A stretch of DNA of 6,911 bases from Chloroflexota bacterium (GCA_028873745.1 JAPPNT010000012.1:1-6911), one strand, 5' to 3'; shown: positions 1 to 6,429, numbered from the stretch's first letter. Notes: a model not told the origin generated them from the sequence alone. A program made the numbers and translations.

Positions 1-5
1 CACGC

Positions 6-40
6 GGGGGGGGTTGGGGCGGGGGTAGTCTGGGTACGGG
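6..40 (+). other. G-tract cluster, possible G-quadruplex
   Basis: Five runs of three or more G occur within 35 bases (6-13, 16-19, 21-25, 32-34, 38-40), separated by loops of 1-6 nt. This meets the usual pattern for an intramolecular G-quadruplex on the plus strand. It lies about 80 bp upstream of the first stress-protein promoter. No reading frame clearly ends here, so its relation to a gene to the left is unknown. Formation in the cell is inference. Confidence 0.4.
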
Positions 41-118
41 CTTTCGCGGTTATTACTATATATGCGGGGCGGTGGGGCTGACGGCGGGGTGGGAGCACTG
101 GCAACGGGGCCGGTACTG

Positions 119-142
119 TATAATAACGGGTAATTGGATTAC
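119..142 (+). promoter_or_regulatory. Probable promoter -10 and start-site palindrome for the first usp gene
   Basis: A perfect TATAAT hexamer lies at 119-124, in an AT-rich island within very GC-rich DNA, 32 bp before the ATG at 157. No convincing -35 box is found 16-18 bp upstream. The expected transcription start, near 131, falls in a 13-bp inverted repeat: GTAAT at 130-134 and ATTAC at 138-142, with TGG between them. That is a plausible operator position. A second AT island at 50-63 carries GTTATTA (49-55), the reverse complement of TAATAAC at 121-127. The hexamer is seen directly; promoter function is inferred. Confidence 0.5.
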
Positions 143-156
143 TGGAAGGGGTTGCT

Positions 157-1086
157 ATGTTTCGGCGAATCCTCACTCCTTTGGACGGCTCGACGCTCTC
201 AGAAGGCATCCTACCGTACGTGCGGGCGCTGGCGCCGGCGTTCGGGGCGCGGGTGGCGCTGCTGCGGACGTACGAGGATATGACGCACGAACTGACTTTC
301 CGGGACAACGCCGACCTCACCTCGATCACGACCGCGCTGGAGCCGTTGGCACGCCGCCTGCACAACGAGGCGGAGGACTACCTTGTGAAGGTGTCGAGGG
401 GGCTCCAAGAGCTGGACATCGCGACGGACATTGCGGTGCGGTCAGGGCCCACGGCGATCCACATTGTGAACGAGGCCGAGACAGTCAACGGCACGCTGGT
501 CGCGATGTCGACGCACGGGCGGACGGGGATTGGGCGCTGGATCATGGGCAGCGTGACGGACCGGGTGCTGCACACAACGACGGCGCCGCTGCTGGTGGTA
601 CATCCGGAGCGGGGGGCGCCGTCGGTGGACAGCACCGCCGTAATCCAGACGCTCATCGTGCCGCTGGACGGGTCGGAGCTGGCGGAGACGGTGCTGCCGG
701 TGGCGGCTGAAGTGGCGAAGGCGACGGGGGCCAAGATCCTGCTGATGGAAAGCGTCGGCGTGCCGTCGGGCTACTACCCGGAGGAGGATACGAGCGGCAT
801 CACCGGAGTCAGCATCGTCAGCGACATGGAGGACCAGGCGGAGGAGTACCTTGGCATCAAGGCGAGGGAACTACGCGACCAGGGCGCGGCCAACGTGGAC
901 ACTGTGGTCAGCCGGGGATCGGCGGCGGCGGAGATCGAGGAGCTGGCGCGGGCGACGCCGGACAGCATGATCATCGCGTGCACGCACGGGCGGAGCGGCG
1001 TGGGCCGAGCCGTGCTGGGCAGCGTCATCGACCGGCTGGCGCGGCACTCGGGGCATCCGGCGCTGATTGTGCGGGCGCCGCAGTAG
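157..1086 (+). CDS. Universal stress protein, two tandem UspA domains
   Basis: This 309-residue protein is two UspA folds in one chain, at about residues 1-148 and 162-306. Each opens with a beta strand ending in PLDGS (residues 9-12 area, ILTPLDGS, and 167-173, LIVPLDGS). Each ends with the nucleotide-loop pattern of the ATP-binding Usp class, G-2x-G-9x-G-S: S118-TH-G121 then G131-S132, and C275-TH-G278 then G288-S289. The first glycine is Ser or Cys in both copies, a relaxed form, so ATP binding is likely but unproven. Single-domain Usp proteins are about 140-150 aa, so this is a full tandem form. It is a cytoplasmic stress-survival protein whose exact target is unknown. The start is set by GGAAGGGG at 144-151, five bases before the ATG. 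The stop is TAG. The gene downstream is a close paralogue. Confidence 0.93.
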   Translation: MFRRILTPLDGSTLSEGILPYVRALAPAFGARVALLRTYEDMTHELTFRDNADLTSITTALEPLARRLHNEAEDYLVKVSRGLQELDIATDIAVRSGPTAIHIVNEAETVNGTLVAMSTHGRTGIGRWIMGSVTDRVLHTTTAPLLVVHPERGAPSVDSTAVIQTLIVPLDGSELAETVLPVAAEVAKATGAKILLMESVGVPSGYYPEEDTSGITGVSIVSDMEDQAEEYLGIKARELRDQGAANVDTVVSRGSAAAEIEELARATPDSMIIACTHGRSGVGRAVLGSVIDRLARHSGHPALIVRAPQ

Positions 1087-1292
1087 TTCACCCCGGCACT
1101 TCCGGCCGAATACCCCTAGACAACGCCGACGGGCGACGGCAAAATCCCTATGTTCACATGCCGCGATGGCTTTACGGGCCTGTGCCCTTACGCCTTTCAC
1201 GCGGTAGATGAGAGCGATTCGGGCAAACAGACCGGATGCTCAAGCCAGCCGGCGTCCGTCCAAGAAACAGCGGTGCGGGAGGGGAAGAGTCC
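1087..1292 (+). other. Spacer between the two usp genes, weak hairpin only
   Basis: This is a 206-bp gap with no convincing gene and no matched -35/-10 pair. It holds a small stem-loop (GGGC at 1176-1179, loop CTGT, GCCC at 1184-1187) with partial flanking complementarity, GGC at 1168-1170 against GCC at 1192-1194. No U-tract follows, so it is not a standard terminator. At the right end GGGAGGGG (1277-1284) is the ribosome binding site of the next gene, 8 nt before its ATG. Whether the two usp genes share a transcript cannot be told. Confidence 0.4.
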
Positions 1293-2228
1293 ATGTTCAA
1301 GCGTATTCTGACGCCACTCGACGGTTCGACGCTTTCCGAGGGCATCCTGCCCTACGTGCGGGCGCTGGCACCGGCCCTCGGCGCGCGGGTGGAGCTGTTG
1401 CACACGCACTCGTCCATGACGACGTACGAGCTGGAGGACATGGAGGGCGAGGAACACGCGTCGATCATGGCGGCGCTGGAGCCGGTGCAAACGCGCCTGC
1501 GCAACCAGTCGGTGAGCTACCTCTCGCAGGTGGCGCACGGGTTGGCGGACCTGGGCGTGGAGACGCGGGTGAGCGTGCGGATCGGGTCGCCGTCGGACCA
1601 GATTGTGGACGTGGCGGAACAGGAACCGGACACGCTCATCGCCATGTCGACGCATGGACGCGCGGGCGTAGGCCGGTGGCTGATGGGGAGCGTGACGGAC
1701 CGGGTGCTGCACACGACGATGACGCCGATGCTGGTGGTACACCCGGAGCGGTTCTCGCCGTCACCGGACAGCGCGACCGCCATCCAGACATTGATCGTGC
1801 CGCTGGACGGCTCGGACCTGGCTGAGACGGTGCTGCCCATCGCGGGGGCGGTGGCGGCCGCAGCAGGGGCGGGGGTGCACCTGGTGCGGGTGCTGGACGA
1901 GGCCGGCCGGTCCGCCATGAGCGTGGGCCAGCTGGCGGAGGCCGGTGTGAGCGAGGGGACGCGTGAGGAAGGCGACGCTTCAGAGTACCTCGGCGGAAAG
2001 GCGGAGGATCTGCGGCGAGGCGGGGTGACGGAGGTCCACACGATGGTGGTCCGCGGCAACCCGGCGGAGGAGATTGAGGAGCTTTCGAGGAATACGCCCA
2101 ACAGCATGCTGGTGGCGTGCACGCATGGCCGGAGCGGCGTTGGACGGGCGGTGATGGGCAGCGTTACGGACCGGCTGGTGCGGCACTCGGGGCACCCGAC
2201 GCTCGTCGTGCGGGCGCCGCACTACTAG
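1293..2228 (+). CDS. Universal stress protein, two tandem UspA domains (paralogue of upstream gene)
   Basis: This 311-residue protein is a tandem-UspA paralogue of the preceding gene. It shares the MF-R/K-RILTPLDGSTLSEG opening and the VRAP end. Domain 1 spans about residues 1-149, with S119-TH-G122 then G132-S133. Domain 2 spans about 163-308, with PLDGS at 170-174, C276-TH-G279, then G289-S290. The greatest divergence is in the loops around residues 40-60 and 200-230, where this copy has an acidic, Ser/Gly-rich insertion. I chose ATG 1293 over the in-frame ATG at 1236 because GGGAGGGG sits 8 nt upstream and because the resulting N-terminus matches the paralogue exactly; the extra 19 residues upstream look non-coding. 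Role: cytoplasmic stress protein, probably nucleotide-binding; partner unknown. The stop is TAG, 8 bp short of the convergent selD stop. Confidence 0.93.
   Translation: MFKRILTPLDGSTLSEGILPYVRALAPALGARVELLHTHSSMTTYELEDMEGEEHASIMAALEPVQTRLRNQSVSYLSQVAHGLADLGVETRVSVRIGSPSDQIVDVAEQEPDTLIAMSTHGRAGVGRWLMGSVTDRVLHTTMTPMLVVHPERFSPSPDSATAIQTLIVPLDGSDLAETVLPIAGAVAAAAGAGVHLVRVLDEAGRSAMSVGQLAEAGVSEGTREEGDASEYLGGKAEDLRRGGVTEVHTMVVRGNPAEEIEELSRNTPNSMLVACTHGRSGVGRAVMGSVTDRLVRHSGHPTLVVRAPHY
2208..2222. terminator. GC hairpin at the convergent usp/selD junction, possible bidirectional terminator
   Basis: GTGCGG (2208-2213) and CCGCAC (2217-2222) form a perfect 6-bp stem around GCG, over the last codons of the second usp gene. 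It also lies 14 bp beyond the selD stop on the other strand. The symmetry means it folds in either transcript. No T-tract follows on either strand, and a similar sequence at the end of the first usp gene simply encodes the same VRAP residues. A terminator role is therefore only a possibility. Confidence 0.25.
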
Positions 2229-2236
2229 GCGCGAGG

Positions 2237-3280
2237 CTAGGCCGTCACCTCGATGTAGGTGTCGCGGGACTTGACGACCTCGCCGATGCGGTGGCCGTCG
2301 GCGCCGTGGGCGCGGAGGGAGTCGATCAGGCCGGCCTCGCGGCTCCGGGGCACCGACATCAGCAGCCCGCCGGACGTCTGCGCGTCGCAGAGCAGGAGCT
2401 TGGCCGCTTCAGATATCCCTGAACCCCAGTGGGCCACGCCCTCCATGGAGTCAAGGTTTCGCCGCGTGCCGCCGGGAACCACGTTCTGCTCCAACAGATC
2501 CCACGTGCCCTTCAGGACGGGGACCGCGTCAAGCGAAATCTTCGCAGCGACGCCGCTGGCCGCCATCATGTTCCGCAGATGGCCCATGAGGCCGAAGCCG
2601 GTGACGTCCGTGCAGGCGTTGACGCCGGCAGGCTTCATCGACAGGGCCGCACCCTCGTTCAGCCGCGCCATCATCTCGACGGCCTCGTCAAGGACATCGT
2701 CGGGAGCGATGCCGGCCTTCGCGCCGGTTGTGATGATGCCAGTGCCGATGGGCTTGGAGAGGACGAGCACATCGCCGGGCCGGGACTCAGCGTTGGAGAT
2801 GTGGTCGCCGGGGCGGACGATGCCGGTGACGGCGAGCCCGTACTTAGGCTCGGCGTCGTCGATGGTGTGGCCGCCGGCGATGAGAACTCTGGCCTCCCTC
2901 GCCTTGGCGTAGCCGCCCTTGAGGACGGTGGCGAGGATACTCTTGTCCAGCGACACGGGGAAGCAGACGATGTTGAGGGCGATGACAGGCATGCCGCCCA
3001 TGGCGTAGACGTCCGACAGGGAGTTGGCGGCGGCGATTTCGCCGAACGCGTAGGGGTCATCGACGATGGGCGGGAAGTAGTCAACGGTCTGGATGATGGC
3101 AAGATCGTCGGTGATTCGGTACACAGCGGCATCGTCCCCGGTATCTGGGCCAACGAGCAAGTCGTGGTCCGACATGTGGGGCAATTGACTGAGGATTTGA
3201 CCCAGATCCTCCGGGCTAAACTTGGCCGCTCAGCCTGCGCAGTGGGCAAGTTGAGTCAACTTGACTTCACTGTTTGACAT
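2237..3280 (-). CDS. selD: Selenophosphate synthetase (selenide, water dikinase), selenocysteine form with in-frame UGA
   Basis: SelD makes selenophosphate from ATP, selenide and water, the selenium donor for tRNA-Sec charging and for tRNA 2-selenouridine. Read from ATG 3280 through a UGA at 3230-3232 it gives 347 residues, the normal family length. The N-terminus reads KLTQLAHCAGUAAKFSP, so Sec17 and Lys20 fall at the same numbers as catalytic Cys17 and Lys20 of the E. coli enzyme, and His13 matches too. Asp50, Asp67 and Asp90 occupy the positions of the known metal-binding Asp residues. TDVTGFGLMGHL (about 224-235) and CDAQTSGG (about 298-305) are family signatures. Cys14 and Sec17 form a CxxU motif. 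GAGGGAGG lies just before the ATG. Starting at TTG 3184 would delete the active site. A SECIS-like hairpin follows the UGA. The stop is TAG. Family assignment is certain; Sec decoding is a strong inference. Confidence 0.95.
3191..3211 (-). promoter_or_regulatory. Bacterial SECIS element in selD mRNA
   Basis: On the selD strand GAGGAT (3211-3206) pairs perfectly with ATCCTC (3196-3191) around a nine-base loop, CTGGGTCAA. A U-A pair can form inside it (3204 with 3198), leaving an apical GGGUC. Bacterial SECIS loops recognised by SelB typically carry a GG(U)-type apex; GGUC also occurs in the E. coli fdhF element. The stem starts 18 nt after the UGA and the apical G run is 26 nt after it, within the usual spacing. 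It overlaps codons for PEDLGQIL, so it is under both protein and RNA constraint. The fold is judged by eye. Confidence 0.8.
3230..3232 (-). other. selD: Recoded UGA, selenocysteine codon 17 of selD
   Basis: The plus-strand bases TCA read as UGA on the selD strand. The codon is in frame between ATG 3280 and the rest of the gene. Residues on both sides match the family (LTQ, AHCAG before; AAKFSP, DLGQIL after), so a frameshift or a real stop is unlikely. The position is the catalytic Cys/Sec site of SelD. Sec at this site is known in several bacterial and archaeal SelD proteins. Confidence 0.9.
3247..3263 (-). repeat. Perfect 17-bp palindrome inside the start of selD
   Basis: CAAGTTGA (3247-3254) and TCAACTTG (3256-3263) are exact inverted repeats around one base. 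They cover codons 6-12 of selD, between the start codon and the UGA. In the mRNA this could fold as a 6-bp stem (CAAGUU with AACUUG) with a GACUC loop, 14 nt before the UGA. As DNA it could be an operator just downstream of the promoter. The symmetry is certain; the function is unknown. Confidence 0.6.
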
Positions 3281-3360
3281 ACCCTCCCTCGGATTCCCGT
3301 GAGCAGGTTTTCAGGCACTTTGCCTCGGCGGAGTATAGCAGCATTGCACCCGTTCGACTA
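3281..3360 (-). promoter_or_regulatory. Possible selD promoter and leader
   Basis: On the minus strand TATACT (3337-3332) matches the -10 consensus in five of six bases. A weak -35, TAGTCG (3360-3355, three of six), is 17 bp upstream and overlaps the stop codon of the preceding lipoprotein gene. The predicted start near 3325 would leave a leader of about 45 nt. The leader opens with a small perfect hairpin, AGGCA/TGCCT with an AAG triloop (3325-3313), and ends in the ribosome binding site GAGGGAGG (3290-3283). selD may therefore be transcribed independently of the lipoprotein gene 77 bp upstream, or also by read-through. Confidence 0.4.
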
Positions 3361-5412
3361 TGCAGGGGCAGCCGTGAGCAGCAGCTCATACCCGGCCGAC
3401 TGCCGGGTGTGCGGCGTCAGCGACGCCACGATGACGGCTACAGTTTCATCTTCGGCGAGGGCGGGGACGTTGAGGCTGCCAGCGTTGGCGTCGTCCAGGG
3501 GGACGTCGAGGACGGTTGGGGCGCCCCGGGGCCGCTCGATGACGACGCGGACACCGAAACGCTGGGGGAGGGCGTTGTTGGTGCGGACGAAGCCGTCGGC
3601 CGACCAGGCGCCGTCGGTCTCGGCGTCGTCGAAGAAGCCGATCTCCGGCACGGCGATGTCGTCAATGCAGGCGCCGTCCAGGCTGATGGCGGCGTCAAAG
3701 ACCTGCTCGAAGGAGACGTGCACGGGCGCACCGGCGAAGGGGGTGAGGTCCACGCGCTCCTCCACCCATCCGCCGCTGTGCCCGGTGAAGCCGGGGCCGT
3801 AGGTGGCGCCGATGGGGTCGTCAGTGACGGTGTGGGCGCCGGGGAGGACGTGCCACGTCTTGCCGCCGTCGGGAGTGGCGGTGACGTAGAGGTAGTCCCA
3901 CTTCTCCTCCAGGTTGTGCCACATGCGGAAGGTGAGCGTGGCCTCGGTCACGGCGGACAGGTCGAACTCATGGGTGAGGCGGGAGTGGGAGGCGTCGCCG
4001 CGGTTGCTCCACCAACAGGCCTCGCCACTGAGGGGGGCGGTGTCGAGGATGGAGGCGGTGGGGTCGCCCTCGAAGGTCAGCGTTGCGCCGCCCTCGGGGA
4101 CGTCGAGGCGGAGGACGTCGGCGGCGAAGGGGGCGACGTCGTCGCGGAAAGGGGCGTCCGCCCAGACGGTGCGGCGGGGGTCGACCTTCACGAGATGCGA
4201 GGCGTCGGCGTAGCCGTAGGGCATGGGGGCCTCGGCTCCGATGAGGTTGGCAACGGACCAGTCCATGAAGAGGCGCTCGAAGGTCTGCGGGTGGCCGGCC
4301 TCGCGGAGGTAGGCGTCGATGCCGGCGGCGCCGTCTTCGGCTCGGGCGATGAGGGGGGCGAGGGAGTCGAGGCCGTACCGCTGGGTGAAGTAGACGAAGA
4401 ACAGGTAGGCGGTGTTGTAGTAGCGGCTGATTCCCTGACCGTAGCCGGGCCAGTTTGTGAGGGAGATCTCCTCGCGGAAGCCGGGCGGCGTGACGGGGCG
4501 CTGGGGGGAGACGAGCCCGGCGGCCACCTCGGAGATGCCCTCGTTCACCCAGGTGTGCTCGTCGGGGTCAACGAGCTGGTGGAGGAGGTGCTGCAACTCG
4601 TGGCCGGTGAGGCTGCTGAAGCCGGCCCTGCCCGTGCGGATGACCCGGGAGTCGAGATAGAGGGCGGGACGGCCGTTGCTGTAGGGGAAGACGGCAGGGG
4701 TGTAGTAGTCGGACGAGGCAAAGTAGCCGGCCGCGCCGCTGAGGGGGGTGATGACCATGGAGACGGGGGGTTCGGAGGGCGCCTTGGCCTCTCCGGGGAC
4801 GAAGCCGAGGGTGGCGCGGGCGACGGTTGGGAAGACGCGGTCCTCATAGAGCTGGGCGAGCTGTTCGAGACGCCCTCGCTGAGGGTCAACGCCCTCGGCG
4901 ACGTACCAGAGGGCGTTGGGGGTGACGAAGTGCAGGGTGGCGGGCACCTGGTCGACGCGCAGGCGGATGAGATCGACGATCCAGAAGGGCTCGCTGCGGC
5001 CGACGTCGTCGGCGGTGAGGACGGGTGCGACGGCGAGGCGGGCGTCCTGGCCCGGCCGGAAGCGCTCGGCGAGAGCGAGGAAGTCGGCGGGCGGCGGCGG
5101 GTGGATGCGGGCGGGAAACGCCGTCCCGGCATTCATCTCCGTAGGAGACAAGGACGGCCTTTGAAGCGGCTCGGCGGGGGCTGGCGTGGCGGCGGGCGCA
5201 GGCGTCCCCGACAAGTTGGGGGCGGGGTTGGCAGGGGGCGCAGCAGTGGGCGCCGGGACGGCGGTCGGGGAGGCGATGGCGGCCGGAGATGGCGGCTGAT
5301 CGGGCTCACTCTCGCAGGCTGGGGCGATGGCGGCGACGAGCGCGGCGGCGATGAGCGCGAGGGCTACTCGGCCCCGCCTCAGCGCCTCGCCACTATGCAC
5401 CTGGGCTTGCAT
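3358..5412 (-). CDS. Secreted M6-like (immune inhibitor A type) zinc metallopeptidase, probable lipoprotein
   Basis: This is a 684-residue exported protein. Residues 12-32 are a signal sequence: arginines, then an Ala/Leu/Val core. They end at Cys33 in the context IAPAC, a weak lipobox with Ala at -3, so a lipid anchor is likely but not certain. Residues 36-90 are a Pro/Ala/Thr tether. The catalytic part carries HELQH at 271-275, with WVNEGISE downstream (Glu291, Glu295), the layout of an HExxH zincin with a glutamate third ligand. Residues about 475-597 (HSRLTHEFDLS, WDYLYVTATPDGGKTW, GPGFTGHSGGWVEE, DDIAVP) match the M6 immune inhibitor A beta-sandwich region, followed by a beta-rich C-terminal domain. 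Substrate unknown; it acts outside the membrane. AGGGG at 5422-5418, five bases before ATG, supports the start. The stop is TAG. The family name rests on motifs read by eye. Confidence 0.82.
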   Translation of the reverse strand: MQAQVHSGEALRRGRVALALIAAALVAAIAPACESEPDQPPSPAAIASPTAVPAPTAAPPANPAPNLSGTPAPAATPAPAEPLQRPSLSPTEMNAGTAFPARIHPPPPADFLALAERFRPGQDARLAVAPVLTADDVGRSEPFWIVDLIRLRVDQVPATLHFVTPNALWYVAEGVDPQRGRLEQLAQLYEDRVFPTVARATLGFVPGEAKAPSEPPVSMVITPLSGAAGYFASSDYYTPAVFPYSNGRPALYLDSRVIRTGRAGFSSLTGHELQHLLHQLVDPDEHTWVNEGISEVAAGLVSPQRPVTPPGFREEISLTNWPGYGQGISRYYNTAYLFFVYFTQRYGLDSLAPLIARAEDGAAGIDAYLREAGHPQTFERLFMDWSVANLIGAEAPMPYGYADASHLVKVDPRRTVWADAPFRDDVAPFAADVLRLDVPEGGATLTFEGDPTASILDTAPLSGEACWWSNRGDASHSRLTHEFDLSAVTEATLTFRMWHNLEEKWDYLYVTATPDGGKTWHVLPGAHTVTDDPIGATYGPGFTGHSGGWVEERVDLTPFAGAPVHVSFEQVFDAAISLDGACIDDIAVPEIGFFDDAETDGAWSADGFVRTNNALPQRFGVRVVIERPRGAPTVLDVPLDDANAGSLNVPALAEDETVAVIVASLTPHTRQSAGYELLLTAAPA

Positions 5413-5463
5413 GCCGTCCCCTGCGCCTACCGATTCCCTACGTTCAGAGTAACACGGGAACGG

Positions 5464-5498
5464 TGTACCTATGTACCTTCGAGCGCAGGCGCCGCCAA
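5464..5498 (-). promoter_or_regulatory. Possible promoter with tandem direct repeat upstream of the lipoprotein gene
   Basis: In the 111-bp gap before the lipoprotein gene, the minus strand has TTGGCG (5498-5493, four of six to -35) and TACATA (5475-5470, three of six to -10), 17 bp apart. A direct repeat of seven bases with 8-bp period, TGTACCT on the plus strand at 5464-5470 and 5472-5478, overlaps the -10 and could bind a regulator. Further down, CGTTC (5441-5445) and GAACG (5458-5462) form a 5-bp inverted repeat. All are weak by themselves. No U-tract terminator is seen after the radical SAM gene. Confidence 0.28.
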
Positions 5499-5523
5499 CG
5501 TCAGGTCCGGAGGGCCATGTTTG

Positions 5524-6429
5524 CTAAACCCGGGTGAGGGCGAGCTGGCGGTGCGGCTGGCCCGGCTGCCACCAGCCGTCGAAGCGGCGCTCCTTCAGAC
5601 CGTAGGCGTCCATCAGCTCCGAGACCCGGTCCGCGATGTCGTACTGCAGGACTTTGGGGGCGTAGGTGTCCGTGTAAAGGCGCTGGTAGACCGAGTGGAG
5701 GCGGGGGCGCCGCTCCGCCAGCCAGTCCATGAAGTGCTCGCGCGTGCCGGGCTGCAGGTGGAGGACATTGAGGTGCAGGAAGGCAGCGCCGTGGGCGGCG
5801 GCCGCCTCCACCACAGCCTCCAGGTGCTCCTGGTCGTCGGTGATGCCGGGGACGACGGGCGCGAGGAGGACTCCCGCGTGGACGCCGGCGGCCGCGAGGC
5901 GCTCGACGGTCTGCATACGGCGCAGGGGCGTGGGCGTGCCGGGCTCCAGGTCCCGCCAGAGTGTCTCGTCCATGGTGGTGATGCTCATGCAGACGGACGC
6001 GCCTCCGCGTCGAGCGGCGTCGGCGAGGACGTCGACGTCGCGCTGGACCATGGTGCCCTTGGTGATGAGTTGGAGGGGCGTGCGGCGCTCGGCGAGGGCC
6101 TCGAGGCAGCCGCGGGTGAGGCGGCGGGCGCCCTCGATAGGCTGGTAGGGGTCGGTGGCGGTGCCGATGGCGACGACGTCGCGGGGCCAGGTGGGGCGGG
6201 AGAGCTCGGCGCGGAGGACCTCGACGACATTGGACTTGACGAAGACAAGGCCGGAGAAGTCACCGGAGGGGTTGAGGTCGTGGAAGGCGTTGTAGCGGCG
6301 GGCGAAGCAGTAGTGGCAGCCGTGCACGCAGCCCCGGTAAGGGTTGAGCGACCAGCGGAACCCCATGCCCTTCACGCGGTTGAGGGCGCTTTTGCACTCG
6401 GTGTCCATGTACTTGGCGGAATGAGACAT
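5524..6429 (-). CDS. Radical SAM protein, SPL/Rv2578c family
   Basis: This 301-residue protein is a radical S-adenosylmethionine enzyme. The cluster motif CVHGCHYC gives Cys34, Cys38 and Cys41 for the [4Fe-4S] centre. It is preceded by LNPYRG, typical of the spore-photoproduct-lyase-like group called the Rv2578c family. GTATDPYQPIE (89-99), LITKG (121-125), SITTMDE (149-155) and PVVPGITDD (191-199) are further family blocks along the barrel. No extra C-terminal cluster domain is visible. The cytoplasmic reaction is not established for this family; relation to spore photoproduct lyase suggests, but does not show, work on nucleic acid. The start is supported by AGGGAGGGG (6441-6433), three bases before ATG. 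The stop is TAG. It is first in the minus-strand block, divergent from a membrane protein gene, with no visible link to selD. Confidence 0.9.
   Translation of the reverse strand: MSHSAKYMDTECKSALNRVKGMGFRWSLNPYRGCVHGCHYCFARRYNAFHDLNPSGDFSGLVFVKSNVVEVLRAELSRPTWPRDVVAIGTATDPYQPIEGARRLTRGCLEALAERRTPLQLITKGTMVQRDVDVLADAARRGGASVCMSITTMDETLWRDLEPGTPTPLRRMQTVERLAAAGVHAGVLLAPVVPGITDDQEHLEAVVEAAAAHGAAFLHLNVLHLQPGTREHFMDWLAERRPRLHSVYQRLYTDTYAPKVLQYDIADRVSELMDAYGLKERRFDGWWQPGQPHRQLALTRV

Noticed and set aside
72..710. Overlapping frames within the usp genes on both strands, such as 72-710 plus and 378-734 minus
   Set aside because: They are Gly/Ala/Arg- or Ser-rich shadows of the stress-protein genes without ribosome binding sites or family features.
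1236..1292. Earlier in-frame ATG for the second usp gene
   Set aside because: It adds 19 residues unlike the paralogue, while ATG 1293 has a strong ribosome binding site and the conserved N-terminus.
2237..3184. selD starting at TTG 3184 (315 aa)
   Set aside because: It would lack the catalytic Cys/Sec and Lys20 and has no good ribosome binding site; the upstream sequence through the UGA encodes the conserved N-terminus.
3274..3279. TTGACA on the plus strand near the selD start
   Set aside because: No -10 at proper distance and no plus-strand gene follows; it overlaps selD codons.
3313..3325. AGGCA/TGCCT hairpin as terminator of the lipoprotein gene
   Set aside because: Only 5 bp with no U-tract on either strand; kept only as part of the selD leader.
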